DNA of 8,010 nt, taken from CAZIMM01 sp964540415 (GTDB lineage Bacteria; Bacillota; Clostridia; Oscillospirales; Acutalibacteraceae). The notes under the pieces are model-generated. The model searched no databases. It saw nothing but the letters and a program-made list of their open reading frames with translations, and was not told the DNA's origin. The position numbers and the translations under genes are program-made. The stretch spans positions 1-8,010 of the forward strand of contig CAZIMM010000097.1 in the NCBI GenBank assembly GCA_964540415.1, written 5' to 3'. Position 1 is the stretch's first letter. The number at the start of each line of letters is the position of its first letter. Below are positions 1-6,412 of the stretch, one piece after another.

Positions 1-1
1 T

Positions 2-907
2 AAAGATGTCCAGGCGCTGCGCGAAAAAACAGGCGTTGGCATGATGGACTGCAAAAAGGCACTTGCCGCAACAGACGGCGATATGGAAAAGGCAATTGAC
101 TTTCTTCGCGAAAAAGGTCTTGCCGCTGCAACTAAAAAGGCAAGCAGAATTGCTGCTGAGGGAGTTGTCACTGCATATTATGACGAAGCTCTCAAGGTCG
201 GCGTTGTTGTTGAAGTGAACTCCGAGACGGACTTCGTTGCAAAAAACGAGAAATTCAAGAGCTTTGTTCTCAACGTTGCCAAGACTATAGTTTCCGGCAA
301 TCCCGCAGATGTTGATGCTCTGCTCGCATTGAAGCTTTCCGGAAGCGACAGAACCGTTCAGGAAAATCTTCAGGACAACATTCTTTCCATCGGCGAGAAC
401 ATGAAGGTTCGCCGTTTTGAAAGAGTTGAGGGTGTTGTTGCAACTTATATCCACGGCGGCGGCTCCGTCGGCGTTTTGGTTTCGTTTGACACCGACGCTG
501 ACAATTCCGAAGCTTTCAAGGAAATGGGCAAGAACGTTGCAATGCAGGTTGCCGCAATGTCTCCGCAGTATCTTGACGAGGCGAGCGTTCCCGCTGATGT
601 CGTAGCTCATGAAAAGGATATTCTTGCCATTCAGCTCAAGGAAGATGACAAGATGAAGAATAAGCCCGAAAAGGTTATTGAAGGCATCATTAAGGGAAGA
701 ATCTCCAAGTTCTTCAAAGAAACCTGCCTTGTTGACCAGCAGTATGTTAAGGACGGAGAAATGACTGTTCAGCAGTATATTGATTCCGTTGCCAAGGAGC
801 TGGGCACATCAATCAAGGCCACCGGCTTTGTCCGCTTTGCAAAGGGCGAGGGTCTCCAGAAAAGAGAAGACAATTTCGCTGACGAAGTTGCGGGCATGAT
901 GAAATAA
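2..907 (+). CDS. tsf: Elongation factor Ts (5' end cut off by the window)
   Basis: EF-Ts is the cytoplasmic guanine-nucleotide exchange factor that releases GDP from EF-Tu during translation elongation. The frame is open from the first bases and begins KDVQALREKTGVGMMDCKKA, the family's N-terminal UBA-like domain, so only about five or six residues and the start codon are missing. An ATG at 41 lies inside this domain and is not the start. The EF-Tu-contacting signature TDFVAKN is intact (bases 227-247), and the two-part core continues to the stop at 905-907. The 301 visible residues match a full-length clostridial EF-Ts of roughly 305-310. In most bacteria tsf follows rpsB, so rpsB is expected just outside the window (inference). 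A strong terminator follows 15 bases after the stop, so tsf is the last gene of its operon. Identification is very secure. Confidence 0.98.
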   Translation, partial: KDVQALREKTGVGMMDCKKALAATDGDMEKAIDFLREKGLAAATKKASRIAAEGVVTAYYDEALKVGVVVEVNSETDFVAKNEKFKSFVLNVAKTIVSGNPADVDALLALKLSGSDRTVQENLQDNILSIGENMKVRRFERVEGVVATYIHGGGSVGVLVSFDTDADNSEAFKEMGKNVAMQVAAMSPQYLDEASVPADVVAHEKDILAIQLKEDDKMKNKPEKVIEGIIKGRISKFFKETCLVDQQYVKDGEMTVQQYIDSVAKELGTSIKATGFVRFAKGEGLQKREDNFADEVAGMMK

Positions 908-922
908 TTCAAGCAATAAATC

Positions 923-956
923 AGGACGCCGTGAAAACTCACGGCGTCCTTTTTTT
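923..956 (+). terminator. Rho-independent terminator of tsf
   Basis: A perfect 12-bp stem (923-934 with 939-950) closes a four-base AAAC loop and is followed by six T's (951-956). It ends the tsf transcript. Read on the minus strand it also lies about 50 bases beyond the phosphoesterase gene. The tract after the stem on that strand is only weakly T-rich, so use as a bidirectional terminator is possible but less certain. Confidence 0.95.
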
Positions 957-1001
957 ATCTTGCGGATGAGTTATAATTGCAGGCTGAGCAAAACGGTCAA
1001 A

Positions 1002-2135
1002 TCAAGCAAAAAATGAAATCAATTTGAAAAAGAGATTAATAAAGTAGTAAGATGCGGTGCTTGTGCCGCTTGCCTGCGGTATACCGGAGCCGTCTTTGAG
1101 GGCAAGCTGTGAGGCGGTGACAATCTCGGTGTCATATGTGCTCAGGTCTTTTTCATTGAGAGTTATCACGCGTGCACCTCTGACAAGGTCTCTGCCGTAT
1201 GAATGATAGGTTGCACCGGGAGACTGAATGAAGTCAACACCCTTATAGCTGCAAATGAAGCTGTTGATATGGTCGTGACCGGTCACACAGCCGAGCATGT
1301 CGCCGCGTACGGCAAATGCATCCCACTGGCCATAGTTATATGTTGAGGGGCAGGGCGGCTCAAGAATGATTCCGTTGATTCTTGTCATATACGGCAGTAG
1401 CGTATAATTTGTGCCGTCCTTAAAATTCCTGGTTGCTTCTCCGAGCGGGAAGGGGATGGGCATAAAAGCCGCTTTGTAGATTTCCTGCGGGATAATGTGT
1501 TGGAAAGAGAGTGCCGGCACAACCTTGCCGTTATTCAAAGCCTGCAGAGCTTTACCGGTGTTTTTATACCACTCAATCTGATCCTCATGCACACAGTCAT
1601 AGCCGTCACGGTTGCCGTTTTCATCAACGACATAATCACCTGAGTCAAACATATACAGTGCGAAGGCAACGCTCTGACCCGATGAGCTGAGTATCGGAAG
1701 ATAGTGCGTTCCGCAGCCGTGGAGTGAAGGCTGTGCATCATAAGCAAGGCAGCCGGGATAGCTCATGTATTTCAAAAGCTGCTGTTCCTTGTTGAGTGAT
1801 GAAGATTCATCGTCATGGTTGCCGAAAACAAGGGTGAAATTGAGATTTCTTGAGGTGAACAGCGGCATGAGCTGGTCATAAATATCATAGCCGTCGCAGA
1901 CGATGTTGTCGCCGCCGAGAACGACCAGGTCCGGCTTGACATAATCAAGAACCTCACCGATGAATTTGACTTCAGCCTCTTCCATCGGATACACATCCTG
2001 AATATCGGTCAAATGCAGGATCTTGAATTCTCCGTTTTTATCAAACTTCAAAACAGAGTCTCCGTAGGCGAAGCAGGGGAGTGCCAGGCTGAAAACCAGA
2101 ACAGCCGTCATAAGAATTGCAATAATTTTTTTCAT
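1002..2135 (-). CDS. Secreted calcineurin-like metallophosphoesterase
   Basis: Predicted exported two-metal phosphoesterase of 377 residues; the substrate is unknown. The N-terminus MKKIIAILMT followed by a hydrophobic stretch ending near LALPCFAYG is a typical signal peptide, with cleavage around residues 23-25. The metallophosphatase motifs appear in order: TDIQD (D44, with Q46 where the usual DxH motif has His), GGDN (74-77), GNHDDE (105-110), FQH (H213) and GHDH (286-289). Spacing and motifs resemble the Dcr2/PAP29-like branch of the superfamily. The last 17 residues are aromatic and hydrophobic and could be a short membrane anchor. I chose the ATG at 2135 because it begins the signal peptide; a TTG 60 bases upstream would overlap the preceding gene. 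The ribosome site is only a purine-rich GAAAGAAG. It is the last gene of a likely three-gene operon, 40 bases after the YczE-like gene. Confidence 0.9.
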   Translation of the reverse strand: MKKIIAILMTAVLVFSLALPCFAYGDSVLKFDKNGEFKILHLTDIQDVYPMEEAEVKFIGEVLDYVKPDLVVLGGDNIVCDGYDIYDQLMPLFTSRNLNFTLVFGNHDDESSSLNKEQQLLKYMSYPGCLAYDAQPSLHGCGTHYLPILSSSGQSVAFALYMFDSGDYVVDENGNRDGYDCVHEDQIEWYKNTGKALQALNNGKVVPALSFQHIIPQEIYKAAFMPIPFPLGEATRNFKDGTNYTLLPYMTRINGIILEPPCPSTYNYGQWDAFAVRGDMLGCVTGHDHINSFICSYKGVDFIQSPGATYHSYGRDLVRGARVITLNEKDLSTYDTEIVTASQLALKDGSGIPQASGTSTASYYFINLFFKLISFFA

Positions 2136-2175
2136 AATGCTTTCTTCTTTCGTTAAATTATATATACTGAGCTTT

Positions 2176-2787
2176 TTATATGTGCAGCTTTTCAATAACC
2201 TTTCTCAAGGGTTTGCGGAAGACATCCATAAGTGGGCCGAAAAGCAAAAGCGCGATTGCCGTTCCCTCCCTAACACGGTATCCGGATTTGAAAAAGAAGG
2301 ACAGAGCAAGAGAAACGACAATAAAAAACACATCAAAGTATTGCATGACTCTGCCGAGAGATTTATTAATGTGCTTGCCGATAAGCTCGGAGACGCTCTC
2401 AAGCGGTGTCTGCATAAGCTTTGACTCAAAAATAATCATGACACCCAATGAACGAATCGCGTTTGAAACGGCGGAAACTGCCAGCCTGACGATATACGGT
2501 GAATTCTCCATCCAGCCGACAAGCAATACCTCAACATAAAGATCAAGGACAAATCCGACGAGCAGCATATACGGAAATTGCAGCAGCTCCCTCGGCGGAA
2601 ACTTTTTGCCGAGCATGAAAATCTGTGTCATAATCAGCGCAAAGTTTGCAAGTATTGCAATCTTTCCGGATGACAAACCGACAACATCCGCAATTGTAAC
2701 CACAAACGCGTCAAACGTGCCGATACCGACATCCGCCTTGATTGCAAGGCCTGCACCGAAGAACAAAACCATAACGCCGAACGCCAT
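2176..2787 (-). CDS. YczE-like integral membrane protein (start uncertain)
   Basis: Multi-pass membrane protein resembling the YczE family (COG2364), whose biochemical role is not established. Family-like features are the IKADVGIGTFDAF stretch after the first membrane segment (residues 16-28 from the ATG), the REGTAIALLLFGPLMDVF stretch near the C-terminus, and five or six hydrophobic segments (about 1-16, 42-60, 71-90, 98-120, 151-166 and 175-190). The length, 203 residues, is slightly short for the family. The ATG at 2787 has no visible Shine-Dalgarno and would start inside membrane segment 1. The frame stays open upstream to 2847 and encodes a plausible basic N-terminus (FIKKADIAVSYIKKTFC), but contains no ATG, GTG or TTG. 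The true start may be a rare codon such as ATC at 2835 (AAGG ten bases before it), or a base may be missing. It lies 73 bases after the GH5 gene and 40 before the phosphoesterase, consistent with an operon. Confidence 0.8.
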   Translation of the reverse strand: MAFGVMVLFFGAGLAIKADVGIGTFDAFVVTIADVVGLSSGKIAILANFALIMTQIFMLGKKFPPRELLQFPYMLLVGFVLDLYVEVLLVGWMENSPYIVRLAVSAVSNAIRSLGVMIIFESKLMQTPLESVSELIGKHINKSLGRVMQYFDVFFIVVSLALSFFFKSGYRVREGTAIALLLFGPLMDVFRKPLRKVIEKLHI

Positions 2788-2860
2788 GCAGAATGTTTTT
2801 TTTATGTAGCTGACGGCAATGTCCGCTTTTTTGATAAAATCACAGCCTTACCGTGTTGCT

Positions 2861-4330
2861 TTAAAACACGATTTTTATTTCATTGTAGCCCTTGCCTGTG
2901 TGAACCTTCAGTATACCGGACTTGCCGCCGAACGATTCAAAAGAGTGCTCACCGCTGCAAATAATTTCCTTAAAATCACCGGGAACAAAAATCTCTGTGG
3001 GAGCGTCAAAATCCTTTTCCTGATTGTATTTCAAGGTGAACACGTTGCTTTTTCTGTCCAGCCCGTAGGAGATGATTTCTCCCGTGACTGCTCTCGGATA
3101 GACACGGCAGAGCACGTCCATGAGAGGCAGGTCGAGCAGTCCTTTGAAATACGCCCAGTAGGTGTTGCTCCACTTGTTTTTGTCAAAGGTGTCAAGCAGA
3201 AACTCAATGTGCGGGAACCACTCGGTGCCCTCTGAAAATCCGCCCCATTCACCGACAACAACCGGAACATCCAACCTGTCCTGAGTGCGTTTATGCTCAC
3301 CGAAAATAACGCTCACTCGCTCATTGCTCGCGTATTTGTAGGCGGGAGTGTCAACCATCAGGTCGTAGCCGTGAGGTCCGAAGCACTGCTGCTTTTCGCG
3401 CTCGCCGTTTACAGTAATTGCCGGAACCGAACAGGGAATACCGAGGTTTGAATAATAGCAGTTTTCAATGAAAACAATGCCGTTGCCGGTTACTTCACGA
3501 ATGGCTGCGGTTGTTTTATTGAGGAAAGGTGAATATCTTTCAATGTCGAACTTCTTGATGATGGAATCTGCTGAGCTTGTGACCTTGCGGAACATTTCTG
3601 CACCGTACTGGTCGAGCACTTTCATTCGTCTTTCAACATGAAGCGCGTCGGCAATGAGCTTGCAGCGTTCAATCTGCTTGTCAAAAAGAGTAACCTTGAC
3701 GAGGCTTGCGATAAGCTTACGGAAAACTTTTCCGCCGTCTTTGCCCGGAAACGGTTCATTGAGCAGGTCAAAGCCGAAAAGCGCAGGTTTATCCTTGAGC
3801 CTGTCTGCAACATGTGCCCACATGGCAGCGTAATAATCGAGCAGACCTTTACCGTTATAAGCTTTGTTGCCCCAGAAATTGTCGAAAGCTCTGTGACACG
3901 CTCTGCCGATAAAATAGTTTTCTGCCCAGACAAATTTGGTTTTCCAGGGCTTCAGACCGTCTGAAAGAGTGGCCCAGGGCGGTGCACCGTCTCCCCAGCA
4001 GCAGAAATCGGAATAAAGGTCCTGATGCATATCTATGTAGGCATAAATGCCTTTTTCCTCGCACAGGTCAAGGATTCTTGCAATGTCATCGATAAACGCG
4101 TCATTGTATTCACAGGGCTTCGGCTCGATGACTGCCCAGGTGAAGCCAAGCCTGATGAGGTTTGTGCCGCGACGGATAAGCTCATCGAGAAATGCACTGT
4201 CAATGTTCTCACAGTGAGCAACCTTGTCCTCACTCCACGGACTTTTGTCGCACAGATTGATTCCGTTGAAAATGCACTCACGACCAAGGTCATCAATAAA
4301 AACTTTCCCGTGTGTTGTGATTTTCCCCAT
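2861..4330 (-). CDS. GH5 family glycoside hydrolase, endoglycoceramidase-like
   Basis: A 489-residue retaining glycoside hydrolase of clan GH-A, family 5, closest in style to endoglycosylceramidases, which release the glycan from glycosphingolipids. The TIM-barrel motifs are intact: DMHQD (100-104), the GDGAPPW segment (113-119) characteristic of the endoglycoceramidase group, NEP with acid/base Glu192, GPHGYD (318-323), and GEWG with nucleophile Glu361. A beta-rich C-terminal domain spans about 415-489. There is no signal peptide: the protein begins MGKITTHGKVFIDDLGRECI, and the ATG has a perfect AGGAGG ten bases upstream (plus-strand 4340-4345), so the start is firm and the enzyme is predicted cytoplasmic. 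Characterised endoglycoceramidases are mostly exported, so the substrate here may be an imported or internal glycolipid or glycoside. It is first in a probable operon with the YczE-like and phosphoesterase genes. Fold and catalytic residues are secure; substrate is not. Confidence 0.9.
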   Translation of the reverse strand: MGKITTHGKVFIDDLGRECIFNGINLCDKSPWSEDKVAHCENIDSAFLDELIRRGTNLIRLGFTWAVIEPKPCEYNDAFIDDIARILDLCEEKGIYAYIDMHQDLYSDFCCWGDGAPPWATLSDGLKPWKTKFVWAENYFIGRACHRAFDNFWGNKAYNGKGLLDYYAAMWAHVADRLKDKPALFGFDLLNEPFPGKDGGKVFRKLIASLVKVTLFDKQIERCKLIADALHVERRMKVLDQYGAEMFRKVTSSADSIIKKFDIERYSPFLNKTTAAIREVTGNGIVFIENCYYSNLGIPCSVPAITVNGEREKQQCFGPHGYDLMVDTPAYKYASNERVSVIFGEHKRTQDRLDVPVVVGEWGGFSEGTEWFPHIEFLLDTFDKNKWSNTYWAYFKGLLDLPLMDVLCRVYPRAVTGEIISYGLDRKSNVFTLKYNQEKDFDAPTEIFVPGDFKEIICSGEHSFESFGGKSGILKVHTGKGYNEIKIVF

Positions 4331-4363
4331 AATTTTTCGCCTCCTTTTATAAATTTTATAGTA

Positions 4364-4392
4364 AATATAGCATGAATTAAATAATAATACAA
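4364..4392 (-). promoter_or_regulatory. Candidate promoter of the GH5 operon
   Basis: On the minus strand an extended -10 element, TGC-TATATT (plus-strand 4364-4372), lies about 34 bases upstream of the GH5 ATG. A weak -35, TTGTAT (4387-4392), sits 17 bases farther upstream. The region is AT-rich, so chance matches are likely, but the TGn extension and the spacing fit a sigma-A promoter. Confidence 0.45.
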
Positions 4393-4433
4393 TATCTTCA
4401 AGATACCAAGGCTAAAAAATATATTAAATCGGC

Positions 4434-4461
4434 TTGACATTTCAGACAGGTATAGTAAAAT
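4434..4461 (+). promoter_or_regulatory. Sigma-A promoter of mntP
   Basis: A consensus -35 TTGACA (4434-4439), a 16-base spacer and -10 TAAAAT (4456-4461) precede mntP. Transcription would start near 4468, leaving a leader of only about 25 bases. Confidence 0.7.
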
Positions 4462-4492
4462 TAAATAATATATAATTGTCGGAGGAACAAAA

Positions 4493-5068
4493 ATGGGATT
4501 TATTGAGCAGTTTTTTATCGGTGTCAGTCTTTCGATGGACGCCTTTGCGGCGGCACTTTGCAAGGGGCTGAATATGCCGAAGCTCAACAAAAAGTTTGCA
4601 CTCATCATCGCAACATTTTTCGGCGTTTTTCAGGCACTTATGCCGCTTATCGGTTGGATTCTCGGAAAGCAGTTTGAAAAGTACATCACCGGTGTTGACC
4701 ATTGGATTGCCTTCGGTCTCCTTGCAATAATCGGAGGCAAAATGATAATTGATGTTATTAAGGACGATGAAAGGGACTCGTGCAGCTGCAGCGCCAAGCT
4801 TAACATCAAGGAGATTTTTTTCCTTGCAATTGCAACAAGTATAGATGCGCTCGCAATCGGTATAACATTCGCGTTCCTTAAGGTCAACATTTTATATGCA
4901 ATTTTGCTTATCGGTGTGACAACGTTCTCACTTTCGCTCGTAGGAGTGTTCATCGGACACAGGTTCGGTGCAAAATTCAAATCAAAGGCGGAAATTGCCG
5001 GCGGAGCGGTATTGATTCTTATTGGTTTAAAAATACTTCTGGAGCATCTCGGATTCATTGATTTTTAA
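4493..5068 (+). CDS. mntP: Manganese efflux pump MntP
   Basis: MntP exports excess Mn2+ across the cytoplasmic membrane. The 191-residue protein has the family's two-fold repeated layout of six membrane segments. Each half carries a conserved acidic motif: SMDAFAAALCKG with Asp16, and SIDALAIGITF with Asp118. The intervening segment GGKMIIDVIKDD (81-92) is also family-typical, and the cytoplasmic loop contains DSCSCS. The length matches the usual 180-195 residues. The start is firm, with GGAGGA at 4481-4486, seven bases before the ATG. The gene stands alone, driven by its own TTGACA/TAAAAT promoter. The leader is too short to hold the manganese-sensing yybP-ykoY riboswitch that precedes mntP in some bacteria, so control, if any, is likely at the promoter (inference). 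It converges with hlyIII, sharing bases 5065-5068 at the stops. Confidence 0.95.
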   Translation: MGFIEQFFIGVSLSMDAFAAALCKGLNMPKLNKKFALIIATFFGVFQALMPLIGWILGKQFEKYITGVDHWIAFGLLAIIGGKMIIDVIKDDERDSCSCSAKLNIKEIFFLAIATSIDALAIGITFAFLKVNILYAILLIGVTTFSLSLVGVFIGHRFGAKFKSKAEIAGGAVLILIGLKILLEHLGFIDF

Positions 5069-5727
5069 AAAACGTAGTTAAAAATCACATAATAGTGTAC
5101 CGCGCTTCCGATAAGTACAAACACATGAAAAACAGGGTGCAGCCACGGGCGCTTTCTGCCGAGACTGCACAGCAATCCGCCAAGAAGGTAGGCGGCGCAT
5201 CCGACGATAAGCAGCATGAACGCGTGACGGTTCAGGCTGTCAATCACCGGGACGGCACTGCAGAGCATGACGGCACCGCTGATAATGTAAACCGCAATGC
5301 AGGTTGCCTTAAACTTTCCGAACATGAAAATTTTCAGTATCGCGCCAAATAAAAAGCACAGCCAGGCAAGAATAAAGACCAGCAGACAGCGCGCAAGACT
5401 GATGTTGTAAAGTGTTATCAGCGCGCAGGGAGTGGCTGTTCCTGCAATCAGAAGCGGAACCGTTGAATGGTCAACCAGTCTCGCAGTACGTTTTGCTTCA
5501 CCCTGCGGCAGAACATGATAGACAGCCGAAACCGTGTAAACCGCAAGAAGTGATAAGCCGTATATCACGGCTGAAACAGCGCCTCTTGCGCCTGAAGAAC
5601 CATATGACTTGATTATGCCCGGAACAAACACAATAAGTGACAGAAGCGCGCCGAAAGCATGGGTTATAAAATTCCATATTTCGACGCGCTTTGAATAAAC
5701 AATTAATTCAACATTTTTTGTAATCAA
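5065..5727 (-). CDS. Hemolysin III family membrane protein (PAQR superfamily)
   Basis: Seven-segment membrane protein of the HlyIII/YqfA branch of the PAQR superfamily. Family members have been linked to membrane-lipid homeostasis or hydrolase activity; cytolysis is doubtful for most. The superfamily's metal-site residues are visible: the N-terminal YSKRVEIWNFITHAFG motif (11-26), SAVYH (Ser67, His71), VDHS (Asp86), and HPVFH near the C-terminus (His197, His201). The length, 220 residues, is normal. The start is a TTG at 5727-5725: an in-frame stop lies two codons upstream and no ATG or GTG is available nearby. A GGTGAG ribosome site lies seven bases before it (plus-strand 5735-5740). The ATG just after that site is in another frame and gives only eight codons. 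A good extended -10 promoter lies directly upstream. It converges with mntP through a shared TTAA. Confidence 0.92.
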   Translation of the reverse strand: MITKNVELIVYSKRVEIWNFITHAFGALLSLIVFVPGIIKSYGSSGARGAVSAVIYGLSLLAVYTVSAVYHVLPQGEAKRTARLVDHSTVPLLIAGTATPCALITLYNISLARCLLVFILAWLCFLFGAILKIFMFGKFKATCIAVYIISGAVMLCSAVPVIDSLNRHAFMLLIVGCAAYLLGGLLCSLGRKRPWLHPVFHVFVLIGSAVHYYVIFNYVF

Positions 5728-5734
5728 TTTTCAT

Positions 5735-5740
5735 CTCACC
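5735..5740 (-). promoter_or_regulatory. Ribosome binding site fixing the TTG start of hlyIII
   Basis: GGTGAG on the minus strand, seven bases before the TTG at 5727. It directly abuts an out-of-frame ATG, which is too close to be served by it, so the TTG is favoured. Confidence 0.65.
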
Positions 5741-5747
5741 GATGTGT

Positions 5748-5776
5748 ATTATAACAGAAATGCAGATAATAGTAAA
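5748..5776 (-). promoter_or_regulatory. Sigma-A extended -10 promoter of hlyIII
   Basis: On the minus strand a consensus TATAAT preceded by TGT (an extended -10; the hexamer is at plus-strand 5748-5753) lies 17 bases from a -35 TTTACT (5771-5776), which matches the consensus at four of six positions. The predicted leader is about 14 bases, just enough for the GGTGAG ribosome site. Confidence 0.7.
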
Positions 5777-5796
5777 GCGGAATCGGGGCCTATATT

Positions 5797-6297
5797 TTGA
5801 AATCGAATCAGATAAATTTTGCGCATCCGTTTGAGCCGGTATTTGATAAAAACTCTCGAATACTCATTCTCGGAAGCTTCCCTTCGGTCAAATCGCGTGA
5901 GGAGGGCTTTTATTACGGCAACACAAAAAACAGATTTTGGCGTGTAATTGCGGCTGTGTACGGGGCGCGTGTGCCGACAAGCATTCCGGAAAAGAAGGAG
6001 CTTTTGCTTGCAAACAATTTGGCATTGTGGGACTGTGCCGGGAATTGTTCGGTTGTCGGCTCAAGTGACAGCAGCATCAAAAACGTAATTCCGAACGATA
6101 TCGGCTATATTCTCTCTCACTGTCCGATTAAGGCTGTGTTCACAAACGGGAAAACTGCCGAAAAGCTATACAATAAATATATTGCATCTAATGTCGGAAT
6201 CGGCTGCACAGTGCTCGCATCCACAAGCCCTGCAAACGCAGCATTTTCATTTGAAAAACTTGTTGAAATCTGGAAAGCTGCGTTGAAAAGTATATGA
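5797..6297 (+). CDS. DNA-deoxyinosine glycosylase (uracil-DNA glycosylase superfamily, family 6)
   Basis: Base-excision repair enzyme predicted to remove hypoxanthine (deaminated adenine) from DNA. The 166-residue protein carries the family's N-terminal signature: HPFEPVFD (10-17), RILILGSFPS (21-30), then VKSREEGFYYG (31-41) and NRFW (45-48). The catalytic Asn expected in this motif is one of Asn42 or Asn45. The second superfamily motif is STSPANAAFS (142-151). Most relatives read YYGHP before the NRFW element; here it is YYGNTK, a local variation. The start is TTG at 5797: an in-frame stop at 5773-5775 leaves only seven codons upstream, without ATG or GTG, and no other start precedes the conserved HPF. 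The ribosome site is a weak GGGG at 5785-5788. It is divergent from hlyIII across 69 bases; I could not find a convincing forward promoter there. Confidence 0.88.
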   Translation: MKSNQINFAHPFEPVFDKNSRILILGSFPSVKSREEGFYYGNTKNRFWRVIAAVYGARVPTSIPEKKELLLANNLALWDCAGNCSVVGSSDSSIKNVIPNDIGYILSHCPIKAVFTNGKTAEKLYNKYIASNVGIGCTVLASTSPANAAFSFEKLVEIWKAALKSI

Positions 6298-6337
6298 TTA
6301 CAGGTTGATATTTCAAATAATCTTTCAAAAATTGGCT

Positions 6338-6367
6338 TTAATATCCCATTGATTAATTGCGATAATA
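6338..6367 (+). promoter_or_regulatory. Candidate sigma-G (forespore) promoter of the SASP gene
   Basis: TTAATA (6338-6343), 17 bases, then GATAATA (6361-6367). This is one mismatch each from a forespore-type -35 (TGAATA) and -10 (CATAATA). Alpha/beta SASP genes are characteristically sigma-G dependent, so the match is expected here, but the region is AT-rich and the call rests on pattern only. Confidence 0.35.
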
Positions 6368-6397
6368 ATAGTGCAAACGCAAAAGAAATTTTTGTGT

Positions 6398-6405
6398 AAG
6401 GGGTG
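6398..6405 (+). promoter_or_regulatory. Ribosome binding site of the SASP gene
   Basis: AAGGGGTG, one base from the AAGGAGGTG ideal, lies seven bases before the ATG at 6413. It fixes this start over the in-frame GTG at 6371, which has no such site. Confidence 0.75.
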
Positions 6406-6412
6406 TAAAAGA

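Noticed and set aside
2136..2195. Upstream TTG start for the phosphoesterase, adding 20 residues
   Set aside because: It would place a polar extension before a clear signal peptide and overlap the preceding gene.
2180..2539. Plus-strand open frame antisense to the YczE-like gene
   Set aside because: Shadow of a membrane protein; composition and lack of a start signal argue against it.
3638..3964. Plus-strand open frame antisense to the GH5 gene
   Set aside because: Shadow frame: no ribosome site, no recognisable domain, and it runs opposite the conserved GH5 core.
4033..4608. Minus-strand open frame of 191 codons across the GH5 start and the mntP promoter
   Set aside because: It covers the divergent promoters and the first part of mntP antisense, has no family resemblance, and competes with two well-supported genes.
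6371..6412. GTG start giving an 80-residue spore protein
   Set aside because: The added Cys/Lys-rich segment is unlike SASPs, and the good ribosome site lies within it, just before the ATG at 6413.
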